Position numbers and translations under genes: made by a program
NCBI RefSeq assembly: GCF_000336555.1
Contig: NZ_KB375281.1
Location: forward strand, 2,174,030-2,238,029
DNA: 64,000 nucleotides
Source of the DNA: Afipia clevelandensis ATCC 49720
GTDB lineage: Bacteria; Pseudomonadota; Alphaproteobacteria; Rhizobiales; Xanthobacteraceae
Reading direction: 5' to 3'
In this document: positions 8,421-18,120 of the stretch, in pieces
How positions within the stretch are numbered: the stretch's first letter is position 1
How the letters are laid out: each line of letters opens with the position of its first letter
The notes under the pieces: generated by a model
Seen by the model: the letters and a program-made list of their open reading frames with translations, nothing else
What the model was told of the DNA's origin: nothing
Databases searched by the model: none

Positions 8421-8445
8421 AACCCGGCCTCGCGGCCGGGTTTTT
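8421..8445 (+). terminator. Rho-independent terminator
   Basis: AACCCGGCC-TCGC-GGCCGGGTT is followed by a T-run, 42 nt after the stop at 8379. Confidence 0.9.
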
Positions 8446-8475
8446 GTTTGGCCAATCCGAGCGAATGAGCCACCC

Positions 8476-8551
8476 GTCATTGCGAGCGAAGCGAAGCAAT
8501 CCATTCATCAGAAAAGCTGGATTGCTTCGTCGCAGCGCTCTTCGCAATGAC
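8476..8551. repeat. Paired palindrome, family 2 copy a
   Basis: The element begins GTCATTGCGAGCGAAGCGAA, has GGATTGCTTCGTCGC in its second half, and ends TTCGCAATGAC. It begins just beyond the stop of the lytic transglycosylase gene. Other copies are at 9753, 22859, 23292 and 40600. Confidence 0.85.
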
Positions 8552-8554
8552 CAG

Positions 8555-9796
8555 CTACCGCCCCGCGCTCATGGCGCGCAGCACATCCGCACCCGGCCAG
8601 CAATCGACCTTGAGCCCGGCCTTCTTCTGATAGGCCCCGAGCGCCGCGCGGGTCTGCATGCCCGCCTTGCCGTCGAGCTTCGACGAATAGAGCCCAAGCC
8701 TCGTGAGATGCTTCTGCATCGCCTCGACATCCGTGCTGCGCATCTGCGTCGAGGCCGACCACGGTGTCGCGAACGGCTGGCCGTCCGTCATGCGGTCGGC
8801 GAGATGGCCGACAAACAGCACATAGAGATCGGAGAAATTGTATTCCTTGATGACGAAATAGTTCTTCGTGGTCAGGAACGATGGCCCGTAGATTCCTTCC
8901 GGCTGCAAGAGCGACGCCTCCTGTGCCTGCTCGCCGGTGGAAAGGCGCAAGCCACGCACTGGCACAAAACCTTCCCGCAGCCACTGCGACATCGGCTTTG
9001 TCACCTCCGGCACGCCCTGTGTGCAATCGGCGCCACGCGGCGCACGCACCTCGTAGGCCCAGCGCAGGCCCGGCACCCAGCCCTTGTTCTTGAGCTGTTG
9101 CGCGGCGGAAGCCAGCGCATCGGGCACCGAGGTCCAGATGTTGATATGGCCGTCGCCGTCGAAATCGACGCCGTGCTTGGCAAGCTCGGACGGCAGGAAT
9201 TGCGTCAGCCCGGTCGCGCCGCCCCATGAGGTGCGGAGCTGCTTGCGCGTGACGTCGCCATTCTGGATCAGCTTCAGGGCCTCGATGAACTCGCCGCGAT
9301 ACTGATCCTTGCGGCGGCCGACATAGGCCTGCGTCGCCAGCACACGCAATCCGTCATAGGGCAGCGCGTAGCGGCCGAAATCGGTCTCGCGGCCCCAGAT
9401 CGCCAGAATGATTGGACCCGGCACGCCGAAGCGCTGCTCGATGCCCTTGAGGGTCGCCGCATGTTGCTGCATCAGGCTGCGGCCATGGGCGGCAAGCCGC
9501 GCGATGCTTGCTTCCTTCACATAGTCCGCGGGCACCTGCACGAATTCGGCTTGCGACGGCGCGCCGGTCTTCGGGCGGCCCGGCAGCAGCAGATCCGGCA
9601 GCTTGTAATCCGGCTCAAGCCCGCGCGTTTCCCTATCGAACACCGCACGCGAGACGCCTGCCTGCTTTGCCTCGGGCCAGAGCGAGGCGACGAAGTTGGT
9701 GAAGCCTGTATCGGCGGCGAAGGATGGAGCAGATGCAACCAGCAATGAAAACATCATTGCGAGGAGCACTTGCGACGAAGCAATCCAGCATCTCAT
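8555..9796 (-). CDS. Lytic murein transglycosylase (MltB type) with PG-binding domain
   Basis: The enzyme cleaves peptidoglycan glycan strands, forming 1,6-anhydro ends. GQSLMQQ-like helices, IWGRETDFGRY (with the catalytic Glu in GRETDFG) and TGLTQFLPSE are MltB signatures. A PG_binding_1 repeat closes the protein (about the last 65 residues). The start at 9796 has GGAGG eight bases upstream and gives a 413-residue protein with signal peptide MRCWIASSQVLLAMMFSLL. The first 14-15 codons fall inside a family 2 dispersed repeat. Another copy lies directly after the stop. Confidence 0.9.
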   Translation of the reverse strand: MRCWIASSQVLLAMMFSLLVASAPSFAADTGFTNFVASLWPEAKQAGVSRAVFDRETRGLEPDYKLPDLLLPGRPKTGAPSQAEFVQVPADYVKEASIARLAAHGRSLMQQHAATLKGIEQRFGVPGPIILAIWGRETDFGRYALPYDGLRVLATQAYVGRRKDQYRGEFIEALKLIQNGDVTRKQLRTSWGGATGLTQFLPSELAKHGVDFDGDGHINIWTSVPDALASAAQQLKNKGWVPGLRWAYEVRAPRGADCTQGVPEVTKPMSQWLREGFVPVRGLRLSTGEQAQEASLLQPEGIYGPSFLTTKNYFVIKEYNFSDLYVLFVGHLADRMTDGQPFATPWSASTQMRSTDVEAMQKHLTRLGLYSSKLDGKAGMQTRAALGAYQKKAGLKVDCWPGADVLRAMSAGR

Positions 9797-9843
9797 CGGG
9801 AGGGCCTCCAAGAGTGGATTGCTTCGCTTCGCTCGCAATGACG
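9753..9843. repeat. Paired palindrome, family 2 copy b (overlaps a signal peptide)
   Basis: The plus strand reads CATCATTGCGAGGAGCACTT, then GCAATCCAGC, then GGATTGCTTCGCTTCGCTCG ending CAATGAC. The left half (9753-9796) doubles as the first codons of the lytic transglycosylase on the minus strand, including its start codon. Confidence 0.8.
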
Positions 9844-9860
9844 GCTTTCGCGTGGCTACA

Positions 9861-10475
9861 TCAATGCTTGCCGTGTCCGTTCCTGTGTCCGTTGTGCGCG
9901 CCATCCTCGATCACCGGATTGTTGGAAAGCCGGTCGACGAAGGCAATGCCGATGGCGGAGAGAATGAACATGCCGTGGATGATGGTCTGCCACATCACGC
10001 CCGCCTCGGTATAGTTGGTGGTGCGGCCCGCGCCGCCGAGGTTGCCGGCCTCGATGAAGGTCCGCAGCAGGTGGATCGAGGAAATGCCGATGATCGCCAT
10101 TGCGAGTTTGATCTTCAGCACGCTGGCGTTGACATGACTGAGCCATTCCGGCTCGTCCGGATGGCCCTTCAGGTGAAGACGCGACACGAAGGTCTCGTAG
10201 CCGCCGACAATCACCATCACCAGCAGGTTGGAAATCATCACCACGTCGATCAGGCCGAGCACCACCAGCATGATCTGCTGCTCGGTAAAGTCGAATGAAT
10301 GCGAGATGAGATGCCAGAGCTCCTTGAGGAACAGAACGACATAGACGCCCTGGGCGACGATCAGGCCGACATAGAGCGGCAATTGCAGCCAGCGCGATCC
10401 GAAGATCAGCATCGGGATCGGGCGCAGCGAGGTGTCGCCGCGCGCCGGCAGGGGCGTTTCGGGGGTCAGGGACAT
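9861..10475 (-). CDS. YqhA/UPF0114 family membrane protein
   Basis: The 204-residue integral membrane protein has about four transmembrane segments. ESRWL-like and LPLYVGLIVAQGVYV, VVLGLIDVVMISNLLVMVIVGGYETFVSRL and SSIHLLRTFIEA all match UPF0114 (YqhA). Its role is unproven. The C-terminus is His/Gly/Asn-rich (NGHRNGHGKH), which might bind metal. A family 2 repeat follows its stop. Confidence 0.88.
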   Translation of the reverse strand: MSLTPETPLPARGDTSLRPIPMLIFGSRWLQLPLYVGLIVAQGVYVVLFLKELWHLISHSFDFTEQQIMLVVLGLIDVVMISNLLVMVIVGGYETFVSRLHLKGHPDEPEWLSHVNASVLKIKLAMAIIGISSIHLLRTFIEAGNLGGAGRTTNYTEAGVMWQTIIHGMFILSAIGIAFVDRLSNNPVIEDGAHNGHRNGHGKH

Positions 10476-10635
10476 GCGGAACGAATCTCCGGCTGGCAGG
10501 TCTAAAGGCGGTACTCAGCTAGGGAGAATGTCCGATTCTGTCGAGCCGCGCTGCAGCGGCCATTCACCGCAGCGGATTTTTTGATCCGACATCATCGCGT
10601 CAGATTCATGGGTATGGCGGAACGCGGCCCGGCCC

Positions 10636-11406
10636 CTACTTCACCACGACGATAAAAATCCGCGGAAACCGCAGCAGCACCTTGCCGTCGTCCTGCGGCA
10701 GATAGGCGGCGGCGATGCGCGCCTTGTAGGCTTCGAGGAAGTCCTTGCGCTCGGGAAAATCGAGCGGATCGAGAAACGGGCGCAGGCCGGTGCCCTTCAC
10801 CCATTCGACGATGGCCGCGGCATCGTCCATGACGTGATTGTAGACCGTGTGCCAGATATCGATATGGCTGCACAGCGGGCGCAGCGCGTCGTAATACTCG
10901 CCTGGCTTCGGCAGGTTGCCCCGCGCGTCCACCGCATGCGCGAGCTGGCTCTGGAACTGCGGCAGGCGTGCGACCTCGCGCATCATGACATGCGATGGCT
11001 CGTCCATGTTGTCCGGCATCTGCACCGCGAGAACGCCGCCCGGCTGCAGCGTCTTGGTGAGACGCTTGAGCTGGGCCATGTGATCCGGCACCCACTGAAA
11101 GATCGCATTGGCGAACAGCACATCGGTTCCGGCGGGCGGCGCCCAGTGCGAAATGTTCGCTTCGATGAATGTGTGCTGCGGAAGCCGCTCGCGCGCCTGC
11201 CGCAGCATGTCTGCCGAGGTGTCGATGCCGGTGATCTTCGCCTGCGGCCAGCGCCGCGCCAGCAGTTCGGTGGAATTGCCGGGACCGCAGCCGATATCGA
11301 CTACGCCGCGTGCATCCTGAACCGGGACCTGCGCCAGCAGATCGCGCGCGCCCCGTGTCCGTTCATCTTCGAATTTCAGGTATTGCTGCGCATCCCAGTC
11401 CGACAT
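10636..11406 (-). CDS. tam: Trans-aconitate 2-methyltransferase
   Basis: Tam methylates trans-aconitate with S-adenosylmethionine to relieve inhibition of aconitase. The 256-residue protein starts [21 protein letters not shown] as in the family. It contains the SAM motif [15 protein letters not shown] (residues about 36-50) and the [11 protein letters not shown] segment. Its length matches E. coli Tam (252). It is monocistronic on the minus strand. Confidence 0.92.
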   Translation of the reverse strand: MSDWDAQQYLKFEDERTRGARDLLAQVPVQDARGVVDIGCGPGNSTELLARRWPQAKITGIDTSADMLRQARERLPQHTFIEANISHWAPPAGTDVLFANAIFQWVPDHMAQLKRLTKTLQPGGVLAVQMPDNMDEPSHVMMREVARLPQFQSQLAHAVDARGNLPKPGEYYDALRPLCSHIDIWHTVYNHVMDDAAAIVEWVKGTGLRPFLDPLDFPERKDFLEAYKARIAAAYLPQDDGKVLLRFPRIFIVVVK

Positions 11407-11486
11407 CGTGACGCTCCAAAACGCTCGCGCGTAATCCGGAGCGCCCTTTTACGTCAGCCGATATACGATGGCCAGATGACGCTTGG

Positions 11487-11822
11487 TTAACCGCCGCAAT
11501 TTCCCTGAACCGCAGCCGCGGCCTTCTGGCGTGCGATTTCACCCGCTGCCGTCGCGCCGACATTCGCGGCCACGCTCGACGCGGCGCTGCCGAACGGCAG
11601 GAATCCGACGGCGCTGGACAGAACGGATGTTCCGACCGCGGTAGTCTGCGCATCGTTGACCGCATCCTGGCAGCGCCTTGCCCGCTCCATCGCCTGCTGC
11701 TGCGGATCGGCGGCCCGCTTGGCCGCGCGCGGCTTGGACGGACGCTGCGCCTCCTGTGACAGAACCGAACCCGGCGTCAGCAGCAAGAGCGTGAGTGCAA
11801 AGGCAATAAAGCGTGAAACCAT
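11487..11822 (-). CDS. Small exported protein of unknown function
   Basis: The protein has 111 residues with a signal peptide ending near VLSQ (residue 23). A basic, Gln-rich linker follows, then an Ala/Gly/Ser-rich segment with glycine-zipper character, and one Cys near each end of the mature part (RRCQDAV and GNCGG). A periplasmic or outer-membrane-associated location is likely. No family is recognised. The gene lies alone between tam and the MarR pair. Confidence 0.6.
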   Translation of the reverse strand: MVSRFIAFALTLLLLTPGSVLSQEAQRPSKPRAAKRAADPQQQAMERARRCQDAVNDAQTTAVGTSVLSSAVGFLPFGSAASSVAANVGATAAGEIARQKAAAAVQGNCGG

Positions 11823-11878
11823 GATCTCTCCCCTCGTGGTCAGGAAAGATCACTCCTTATCGGCCACCGGCGGAGAAT

Positions 11879-12403
11879 TCACGCAGGATCGTTTGCAGTT
11901 TTGTCGTCGATTGCGTTGCGCCCGGTCCACACAAATCCGTGTTCGCGCATGATGCGGATTCGCGCCTGCAGATAGCCGTGGCCGATGGTCTCCAGCCGCC
12001 GCGTCGGCATCAGGAAGATGCGCCGGCGGTCGGCGGGATCGGTCTGCCGCACGATCATGCCGCTTTCTTCCATATCGTCGAGATGGCGCGAGACCGTGGC
12101 CTCGGTCGCGAACAGCTCAAAATAGGTGGCAAGTTCCTTGTGGGTGATCGGGCGCTCGGCGAGCCAGCGATGCGCGACGATGCTGAACATCATGTCGGCC
12201 TCGAACACACTGCGCCAGGGCCGGTTCAGCACACCCGCGGCGATGACGGTGCGCCGAAAGTCGGAGCGCCACTGGACATAGGCGACGTCGATACCCAGCG
12301 CCGCCCGTTCTTCGTCATTGATGGTGCATTCTTCAAGGTTGAAAGTTTCCGCCGCAGCCGCGCTGATATCGGCGGATGTCACCGCCTTGTCGTCGTCCCC
12401 CAT
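11879..12403 (-). CDS. MarR-like winged-helix regulator, tandem copy 2
   Basis: The start at 12403 gives a 174-residue protein and lies 7 nt past the stop of the neighbouring paralogue, so the genes form an operon. The winged helix runs from about residue 75 (PITHKELATYFELFATEATVSRHLDDMEESGMI) to a basic wing (DPADRRRIFLMPT). It shares roughly half its residues with the gene at 12411-12830, including VQWRSDFRR and FEADMMFSIVAH. DNA targets are unknown. The pair may form heterodimers. Confidence 0.75.
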   Translation of the reverse strand: MGDDDKAVTSADISAAAAETFNLEECTINDEERAALGIDVAYVQWRSDFRRTVIAAGVLNRPWRSVFEADMMFSIVAHRWLAERPITHKELATYFELFATEATVSRHLDDMEESGMIVRQTDPADRRRIFLMPTRRLETIGHGYLQARIRIMREHGFVWTGRNAIDDKTANDPA

Positions 12404-12410
12404 CTGCCCG

Positions 12411-12830
12411 TCATTCCTTGTTGTTATTGTTGCTCCAGACAAAGCCATTCTCCCGCATGATGCGCAATCGCGCCTGCTGGAATTCATGGCCAAGACCTTC
12501 GAGCCGCCGCGTCGGCACCAGGAACATGCGGCGGCGATCGTTCGTATCGAGGCGGCGCTCGACCAGCCCGCCCTGCTCCATGTCGTCGACATGGCGCGAG
12601 ACCGTGGCCGGGGTCGCGATCATGCCGAAATAGGTCGCAAGCTCCTTGAGCGTGACGGGCCGCCCGAGCAGCGCGTGATGCGCGACGATGCTGAAGATCA
12701 TGTCCGCCTCGAACACGCTGCGCATCGGGCGGCCGAGAATGCCGTCGTTGAACAGCTTCCGGCGAAACTCGGACCGCCACTCGACCCAGGCAACATCCAT
12801 GGCGAGGAGCGCACGCTCCTGCGCATTCAT
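12411..12830 (-). CDS. MarR-like winged-helix regulator, tandem copy 1
   Basis: The start at 12830 gives a 139-residue protein beginning MNAQERALLAMDVAWVEWR. Longer forms starting near 12899 would overlap the upstream gene. The helix-turn-helix is PVTLKELATYFGMIATPATVSRHVDDMEQ with a wing at DTNDRRRMFLVPT. It ends in an Asn-run (NNNNKE). It follows the membrane protein gene (stop 12854) by 23 nt and precedes its paralogue by 7 nt, so the three are likely cotranscribed. Confidence 0.72.
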   Translation of the reverse strand: MNAQERALLAMDVAWVEWRSEFRRKLFNDGILGRPMRSVFEADMIFSIVAHHALLGRPVTLKELATYFGMIATPATVSRHVDDMEQGGLVERRLDTNDRRRMFLVPTRRLEGLGHEFQQARLRIMRENGFVWSNNNNKE

Positions 12831-12853
12831 GCTGCTGTCGAGCGGTGCGGGAT

Positions 12854-13564
12854 TCACCGCGTCAGCCCAGCTTGCCTGCGAGACGTGACGACAACCCATG
12901 CCAGCAGAGCGACAAACGTCAAGCAAGCATAGGGATGGATCACGAACAGCCAATAGGAGTTTATCAGAAAGGACAAAAACCATCCGATCGAGGGATCGCC
13001 CTCTTCGAGGCGCGGCTGAAAGTATCTCAGCAACTTTGCCGTGACGACCAACTCGGCCAAAAAGAAGATTACAAAGGCCAGCATCAGCAGAGCACCTTTG
13101 CCGGCTAGCCCGAAGCGGCCAAATGGGCGTTGGCCTTCAGTGGGCTCGCGAAGAAAGGTCATCGCCGCAATCAGGCCCAGCGCCATGGTTATATAAAGAG
13201 GTATGTTTCCGCCAAGTGAGCCAACCGATGTGCCGAATACTGACGAGCCTGGCTTGACAATCAGATACGGGACATCGGCAAAAAGCAAAAGCGGGACGAC
13301 AATGCCAGACCAGCCGGGAAGACCGAGCGCGCGCATCCGTCTCCAGCTTGGCCGGATCAACGAAAGAAGAAGAAGCAAATAGAGGGAAACCCCGATTGGG
13401 CTTTGCGTCATCAGCGCGATTGCTTCGGTAAACGAGACATTGGATCCGTTAAGGCGGTCGACGAAGCAAAGCCCCAGCGGAAGGCCAAAGACCACTCCCA
13501 GAAAGAGGCCGATCCGCCACGCGGCCGCCCGTCCAAATTGACGTCCGGAAAAATGTGCCGTCAT
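12854..13564 (-). CDS. Integral membrane protein of unknown function
   Basis: The 236-residue protein has about six hydrophobic segments, including IGLFLGVVFGLPLGLCFV, LYLLLLLSLI and LLMLAFVIFFLAELVVTA. It is more AT-rich in sequence than its neighbours and uses a wider codon range, a mild sign of separate origin. It is the first gene of a probable three-gene unit with the two MarR-like regulators. No family is recognised with confidence; it resembles DUF805-type proteins only in general layout. Confidence 0.6.
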   Translation of the reverse strand: MTAHFSGRQFGRAAAWRIGLFLGVVFGLPLGLCFVDRLNGSNVSFTEAIALMTQSPIGVSLYLLLLLSLIRPSWRRMRALGLPGWSGIVVPLLLFADVPYLIVKPGSSVFGTSVGSLGGNIPLYITMALGLIAAMTFLREPTEGQRPFGRFGLAGKGALLMLAFVIFFLAELVVTAKLLRYFQPRLEEGDPSIGWFLSFLINSYWLFVIHPYACLTFVALLAWVVVTSRRQAGLTR

Positions 13565-13639
13565 AAGAAGCTGGTGGTTTCGGAAACGCTGTCTGGACTA
13601 TCCGTTCACCCACCAGCCAATGTCAATGCAAGGCGGGTT

Positions 13640-15289
<1,650 letters not shown>

Positions 15290-15644
15290 GATTCTTGAAA
15301 GCCTCGGTGGTTCTTGGAACCGTCGGATTTGAGCGGGAATACGCGGGGAAATTTGCTGCCGTTGATGTAACTGCGGGAACTGCAAAGGGCAACCACAGAG
15401 CGGGCCAGCAAAAGTGGAAACCGGTTTTGCGTCCGGCCCGCTCCCACCCAAAAAGAGCCCCCTCCAAAGGTAGGGTTTTGGAAAGGCTGCCACGACAATT
15501 TTCCAGCGTTCCGAGGCCGTTGCCGCGCCGAAAACGGCTTTTTAATCGAATCCGCGCAAGGCTTGGCACCGAACCGCACGGACGCGGATCACGACTGATA
15601 TTCAGCCGTCAAGAATCACGGTTACAGATCGTCGAACACAAGCC
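15290..15644. other. Intergenic region upstream of ettA
   Basis: This 355-bp divergent intergenic region shows no convincing gene. Short frames here have no ribosome site and no recognisable product. It presumably holds the promoters of ettA (minus) and of the small gene at 15645 (plus). Confidence 0.5.
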
Positions 15645-15854
15645 ATGACGACGCACAGCACCCCGCTCCCGGCCTCCATCACGGAGATGCCCGCCCCACT
15701 CCCCGGCCATTCGCCGCGACGGATGCTCGCGGAGATCAGCGAGTTCTGGCGCATCTTCATTCAGGCGGCCTTCAACCCCTACCATCCCGAGCAGCACTAT
15801 ATGCGCGGCCCCGGCCCGGCGTGTGCGAGGAAGTTCGGCAAAGCGGCGAAGTGA
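15645..15854 (+). CDS. Small conserved-looking protein
   Basis: The 69-residue product has a balanced composition and a block FNPYHPEQHYMRGPGPACA that looks conserved rather than random. The N-terminal part has a PAPLPGHSPRRMLAEISEFWRIF amphipathic helix. It lies between ettA and a family 1-like palindrome pair. No Shine-Dalgarno site is strong. I do not know its function and the gene call is moderate. Confidence 0.45.
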   Translation: MTTHSTPLPASITEMPAPLPGHSPRRMLAEISEFWRIFIQAAFNPYHPEQHYMRGPGPACARKFGKAAK

Positions 15855-15864
15855 GGCATTCGTG

Positions 15865-16018
15865 GTCGTCCCGGCCAACAGATCGGCGCATAGCGCCGTC
15901 CGATGACAGGCTCCAGCCGGGACCCATCACCACCGGACTCCCCGGTGAAAAGTGATACCAGCATCCTGCAAAAATTTGCGACATAGTGGGTATGGGTCCC
16001 GGCCTGCGCCGTGACGAC
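15865..16018. repeat. Paired palindrome, family 1 copy e (degenerate)
   Basis: The right half reads TATGGGTCCCGGCCTGCGCC and ends GTGACGAC. The left half begins GTCGTCCCGGCC but is interrupted by about 30 bp before GCCGGGACCCAT. It is related to the copies at 3351, 26107, 29794 and 38600 but diverged. Confidence 0.6.
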
Positions 16019-16081
16019 CCGCTGTTGTCGTGTGACAAAACCCATCGTCCTGCTGACAAACGAACAACGAGGCAAAACCAA

Positions 16082-17038
16082 ATGCCCCTGCGCTGCGCCA
16101 TCCTCGACGACTACCAGAACGTCGCTTTGAAATTCGTCGACTGGTCGCCGCTGAACGGCAAGATCGACATCACGGTTTTCGATACGCCGTTCGCCTCTCA
16201 GGACGAGGCGATCCGCGCGCTGCAGGATTTCGAGATCGTCTGCGCCATGCGCGAGCGGACGCCGTTTCCGCGCGAGGTCTTGGCCGCGCTGCCAAAGCTG
16301 AAACTGCTTTTGACCTCCGGTATGCGCAATGCCTCGTTCGATCTGGAAGCCGCGAAAGATAGCGGCGTCACCGTGTGCGGCACCGGCGGTGTCGGCAATG
16401 CCACCGCGAGCCTCGCCATCGGCCTGATGCTGGAGCTGACCCGCAGGATCGGCTTCGAGAACGCACGCATGCATGCGGGCGAACTCTGGCAGACCACCAT
16501 GGGACAGGACGTCGAAGGCATGACCCTCGGCGTGGTCGGCCTCGGCAAGCTGGGCACGAAAGTCGCGGCGATTGCCAAGGCGCTCGGCATGAAGGTGATC
16601 GCCTGGAGCCAGAACCTGACGCCGGAGGCCTGCGCCGCCGCAGGCGTGACCTACGCCAGCAAGGACGAACTGTTCGCGACAGCCGACATCGTCACCATCC
16701 ACACAATCCTCAGCAAGCGCACGCGCGGATTGATTTCCGCAGACGATCTCGCGCGCATGAAGCCGACGAGTTATCTGGTGAACACCGCGCGCGGCCCGAT
16801 TGTGGATGAAGCCGCGCTACTCGATGCGCTCCAGCGCAAGGCCATCGCCGGTGCGGGGCTCGATACGTTTTCAGTGGAGCCGTTGCCGCTCGATCATCCG
16901 CTGCGCAAGCTGGACAATGTCGTTCTGACGCCGCATCTCGGCTATGTCACCGAGACCAACTACCGCAAGTATTATGGCGACATGGTCGAGGACATCGCCG
17001 CGTGGCTGAAGGGCGCGCCGATAAGGGAGATGACATAA
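16082..17038 (+). CDS. D-2-hydroxyacid dehydrogenase family protein
   Basis: The 318-residue enzyme should reduce a 2-keto acid or oxidise a D-2-hydroxy acid with NAD(P). The Rossmann motif GVVGLGKLGTKVA lies at about residue 147-160. The catalytic Arg is in NTARGPIVDEAAL, and PHLGYVTE carries the His. The start at 16082 (MPLRCAILDDYQ) is typical, with the family 1 palindrome just upstream. Specificity cannot be read from sequence; phosphoglycerate dehydrogenase is unlikely because the regulatory domain is missing. Confidence 0.88.
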   Translation: MPLRCAILDDYQNVALKFVDWSPLNGKIDITVFDTPFASQDEAIRALQDFEIVCAMRERTPFPREVLAALPKLKLLLTSGMRNASFDLEAAKDSGVTVCGTGGVGNATASLAIGLMLELTRRIGFENARMHAGELWQTTMGQDVEGMTLGVVGLGKLGTKVAAIAKALGMKVIAWSQNLTPEACAAAGVTYASKDELFATADIVTIHTILSKRTRGLISADDLARMKPTSYLVNTARGPIVDEAALLDALQRKAIAGAGLDTFSVEPLPLDHPLRKLDNVVLTPHLGYVTETNYRKYYGDMVEDIAAWLKGAPIREMT

Positions 17039-17050
17039 TACGCCAACAAA

Positions 17051-17090
17051 AAAGCCCGGCAAAACCTAAAGGTCTTGGCCGGGCCTTTGT
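17051..17090. terminator. Bidirectional terminator
   Basis: GCCCGGC (17054-17060) pairs with GCCGGGC (17078-17084), flanked by A-run on the left and T-rich sequence on the right. It serves the convergent dehydrogenase and porin genes. Confidence 0.8.
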
Positions 17091-17106
17091 TTAACGGATC
17101 AAAAAA

Positions 17107-17943
17107 TCAGAAGTGATAGTTCGCGCCGACGCGCACGATATGGAAGTCTAGATCGCTGAAGTGCGTGCCATAGGTCGAAACGGCGTTACCAGGAGACGTG
17201 GGCGCTGCTGACGTGATGTCACTGCTTCCGAGATTGACGTAGAGATATTCAGCCTTGAACGAAACATTCCGCCAGGCGGCATATTCAAATCCGCCGCCGA
17301 CTGTGTATCCGGTCAGGATCTTGGTTGTGGAGCCAGTATAGCAAGTTGCTGAAGGAGCACAGACGGCGCTGAAGCCGCCGGCCGTTGCGGTGTAACCTAT
17401 TGTGTTGCTGAGGGTGGAATTTGCGTGGACCGAGCCGTAAGCCAGGCCGCCCGTTCCGTAAACGAGCAGCTTGTCGGTCGCGAGCAATCCTGCACGAGCG
17501 CGAAGCGTTCCGAACCACTCAATATTCTGCTCGGCGTTAACTTGCCCGGGTCGACCGATCAGCGCGTAGGGCGTGGCCGCCGATCCCTTGATGTCACTGC
17601 CCTGAAAATCCGCTTCCAGACCAATCAGCCAATTCGGCGAGACCTGCCAATTGTAACCAGCCTGCGCGCCGCCAAGAACGCCTTTGACGTCGTATGCAAC
17701 CGACGACGCCGGATTTGGGTTGGAAAAGTTGAATACGTTCGCGGATACAACGTCATTGGGCGCAAAGGTCGCAACCGGATCGTTAAAGCCATAGCCGACG
17801 TTGAGGCCGACGTAGAAGCCGGTCCAGCTTGAGACAGCCGCCAATGGAGGCGCTTTTGTATAGGGGCGCGCCGCGATGTCAGCAGCGTGTGCGCCGGTTG
17901 CGCCAAGAGCGGCAACCGCAGCAGCGATCAAAAGCTTTTTCAT
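17107..17943 (-). CDS. Outer membrane beta-barrel protein (Omp25/31-like)
   Basis: The start at 17943 gives MKKLLIAAAVAALGATGAHA, a clean signal peptide; a further ATG at 17955 is possible. The mature protein is about 258 residues, opens with WTGFYVGLNVGYGF and ends YHF with a terminal Phe, both marks of eight-stranded opacity/Omp25/31 barrels. GGAQAGYNWQ, GLEADFQ and FGTLRARAGLL strands are typical. Two cysteines lie in one long loop (CAPSATC). A structural or adhesive surface role is expected. Confidence 0.9.
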   Translation of the reverse strand: MKKLLIAAAVAALGATGAHAADIAARPYTKAPPLAAVSSWTGFYVGLNVGYGFNDPVATFAPNDVVSANVFNFSNPNPASSVAYDVKGVLGGAQAGYNWQVSPNWLIGLEADFQGSDIKGSAATPYALIGRPGQVNAEQNIEWFGTLRARAGLLATDKLLVYGTGGLAYGSVHANSTLSNTIGYTATAGGFSAVCAPSATCYTGSTTKILTGYTVGGGFEYAAWRNVSFKAEYLYVNLGSSDITSAAPTSPGNAVSTYGTHFSDLDFHIVRVGANYHF

Positions 17944-18072
17944 GAAATTCCTCAAAAACCTGCAACAAAATCTGGATGCACCTTAGGGAGAGCCGAAGGT
18001 CGTTACTGTAGCGCGCGGGCAACAACGTGGAACTCTGTCGATAGGCTTCTTCGACACCGCAAGCCAAAACAA

Positions 18073-18098
18073 AAAGCCCGGCATTTCTGCCGGGCTTT
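18073..18098 (-). terminator. Rho-independent terminator after the L,D-transpeptidase gene
   Basis: AAAGCCCGGCA-TTTC-TGCCGGGCTTT is a perfect 11-bp stem. On the minus strand it is followed by TTTTTG, 22 nt beyond the stop. Confidence 0.9.
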
Positions 18099-18120
18099 CA
18101 AACTCTCATCGAAATCCGAT

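Noticed and set aside
8555-9904. Longer lytic transglycosylase starting at 9904
   Set aside because: The extra 36 residues are translated repeat and polar sequence before the signal peptide; GGAGG precedes 9796.
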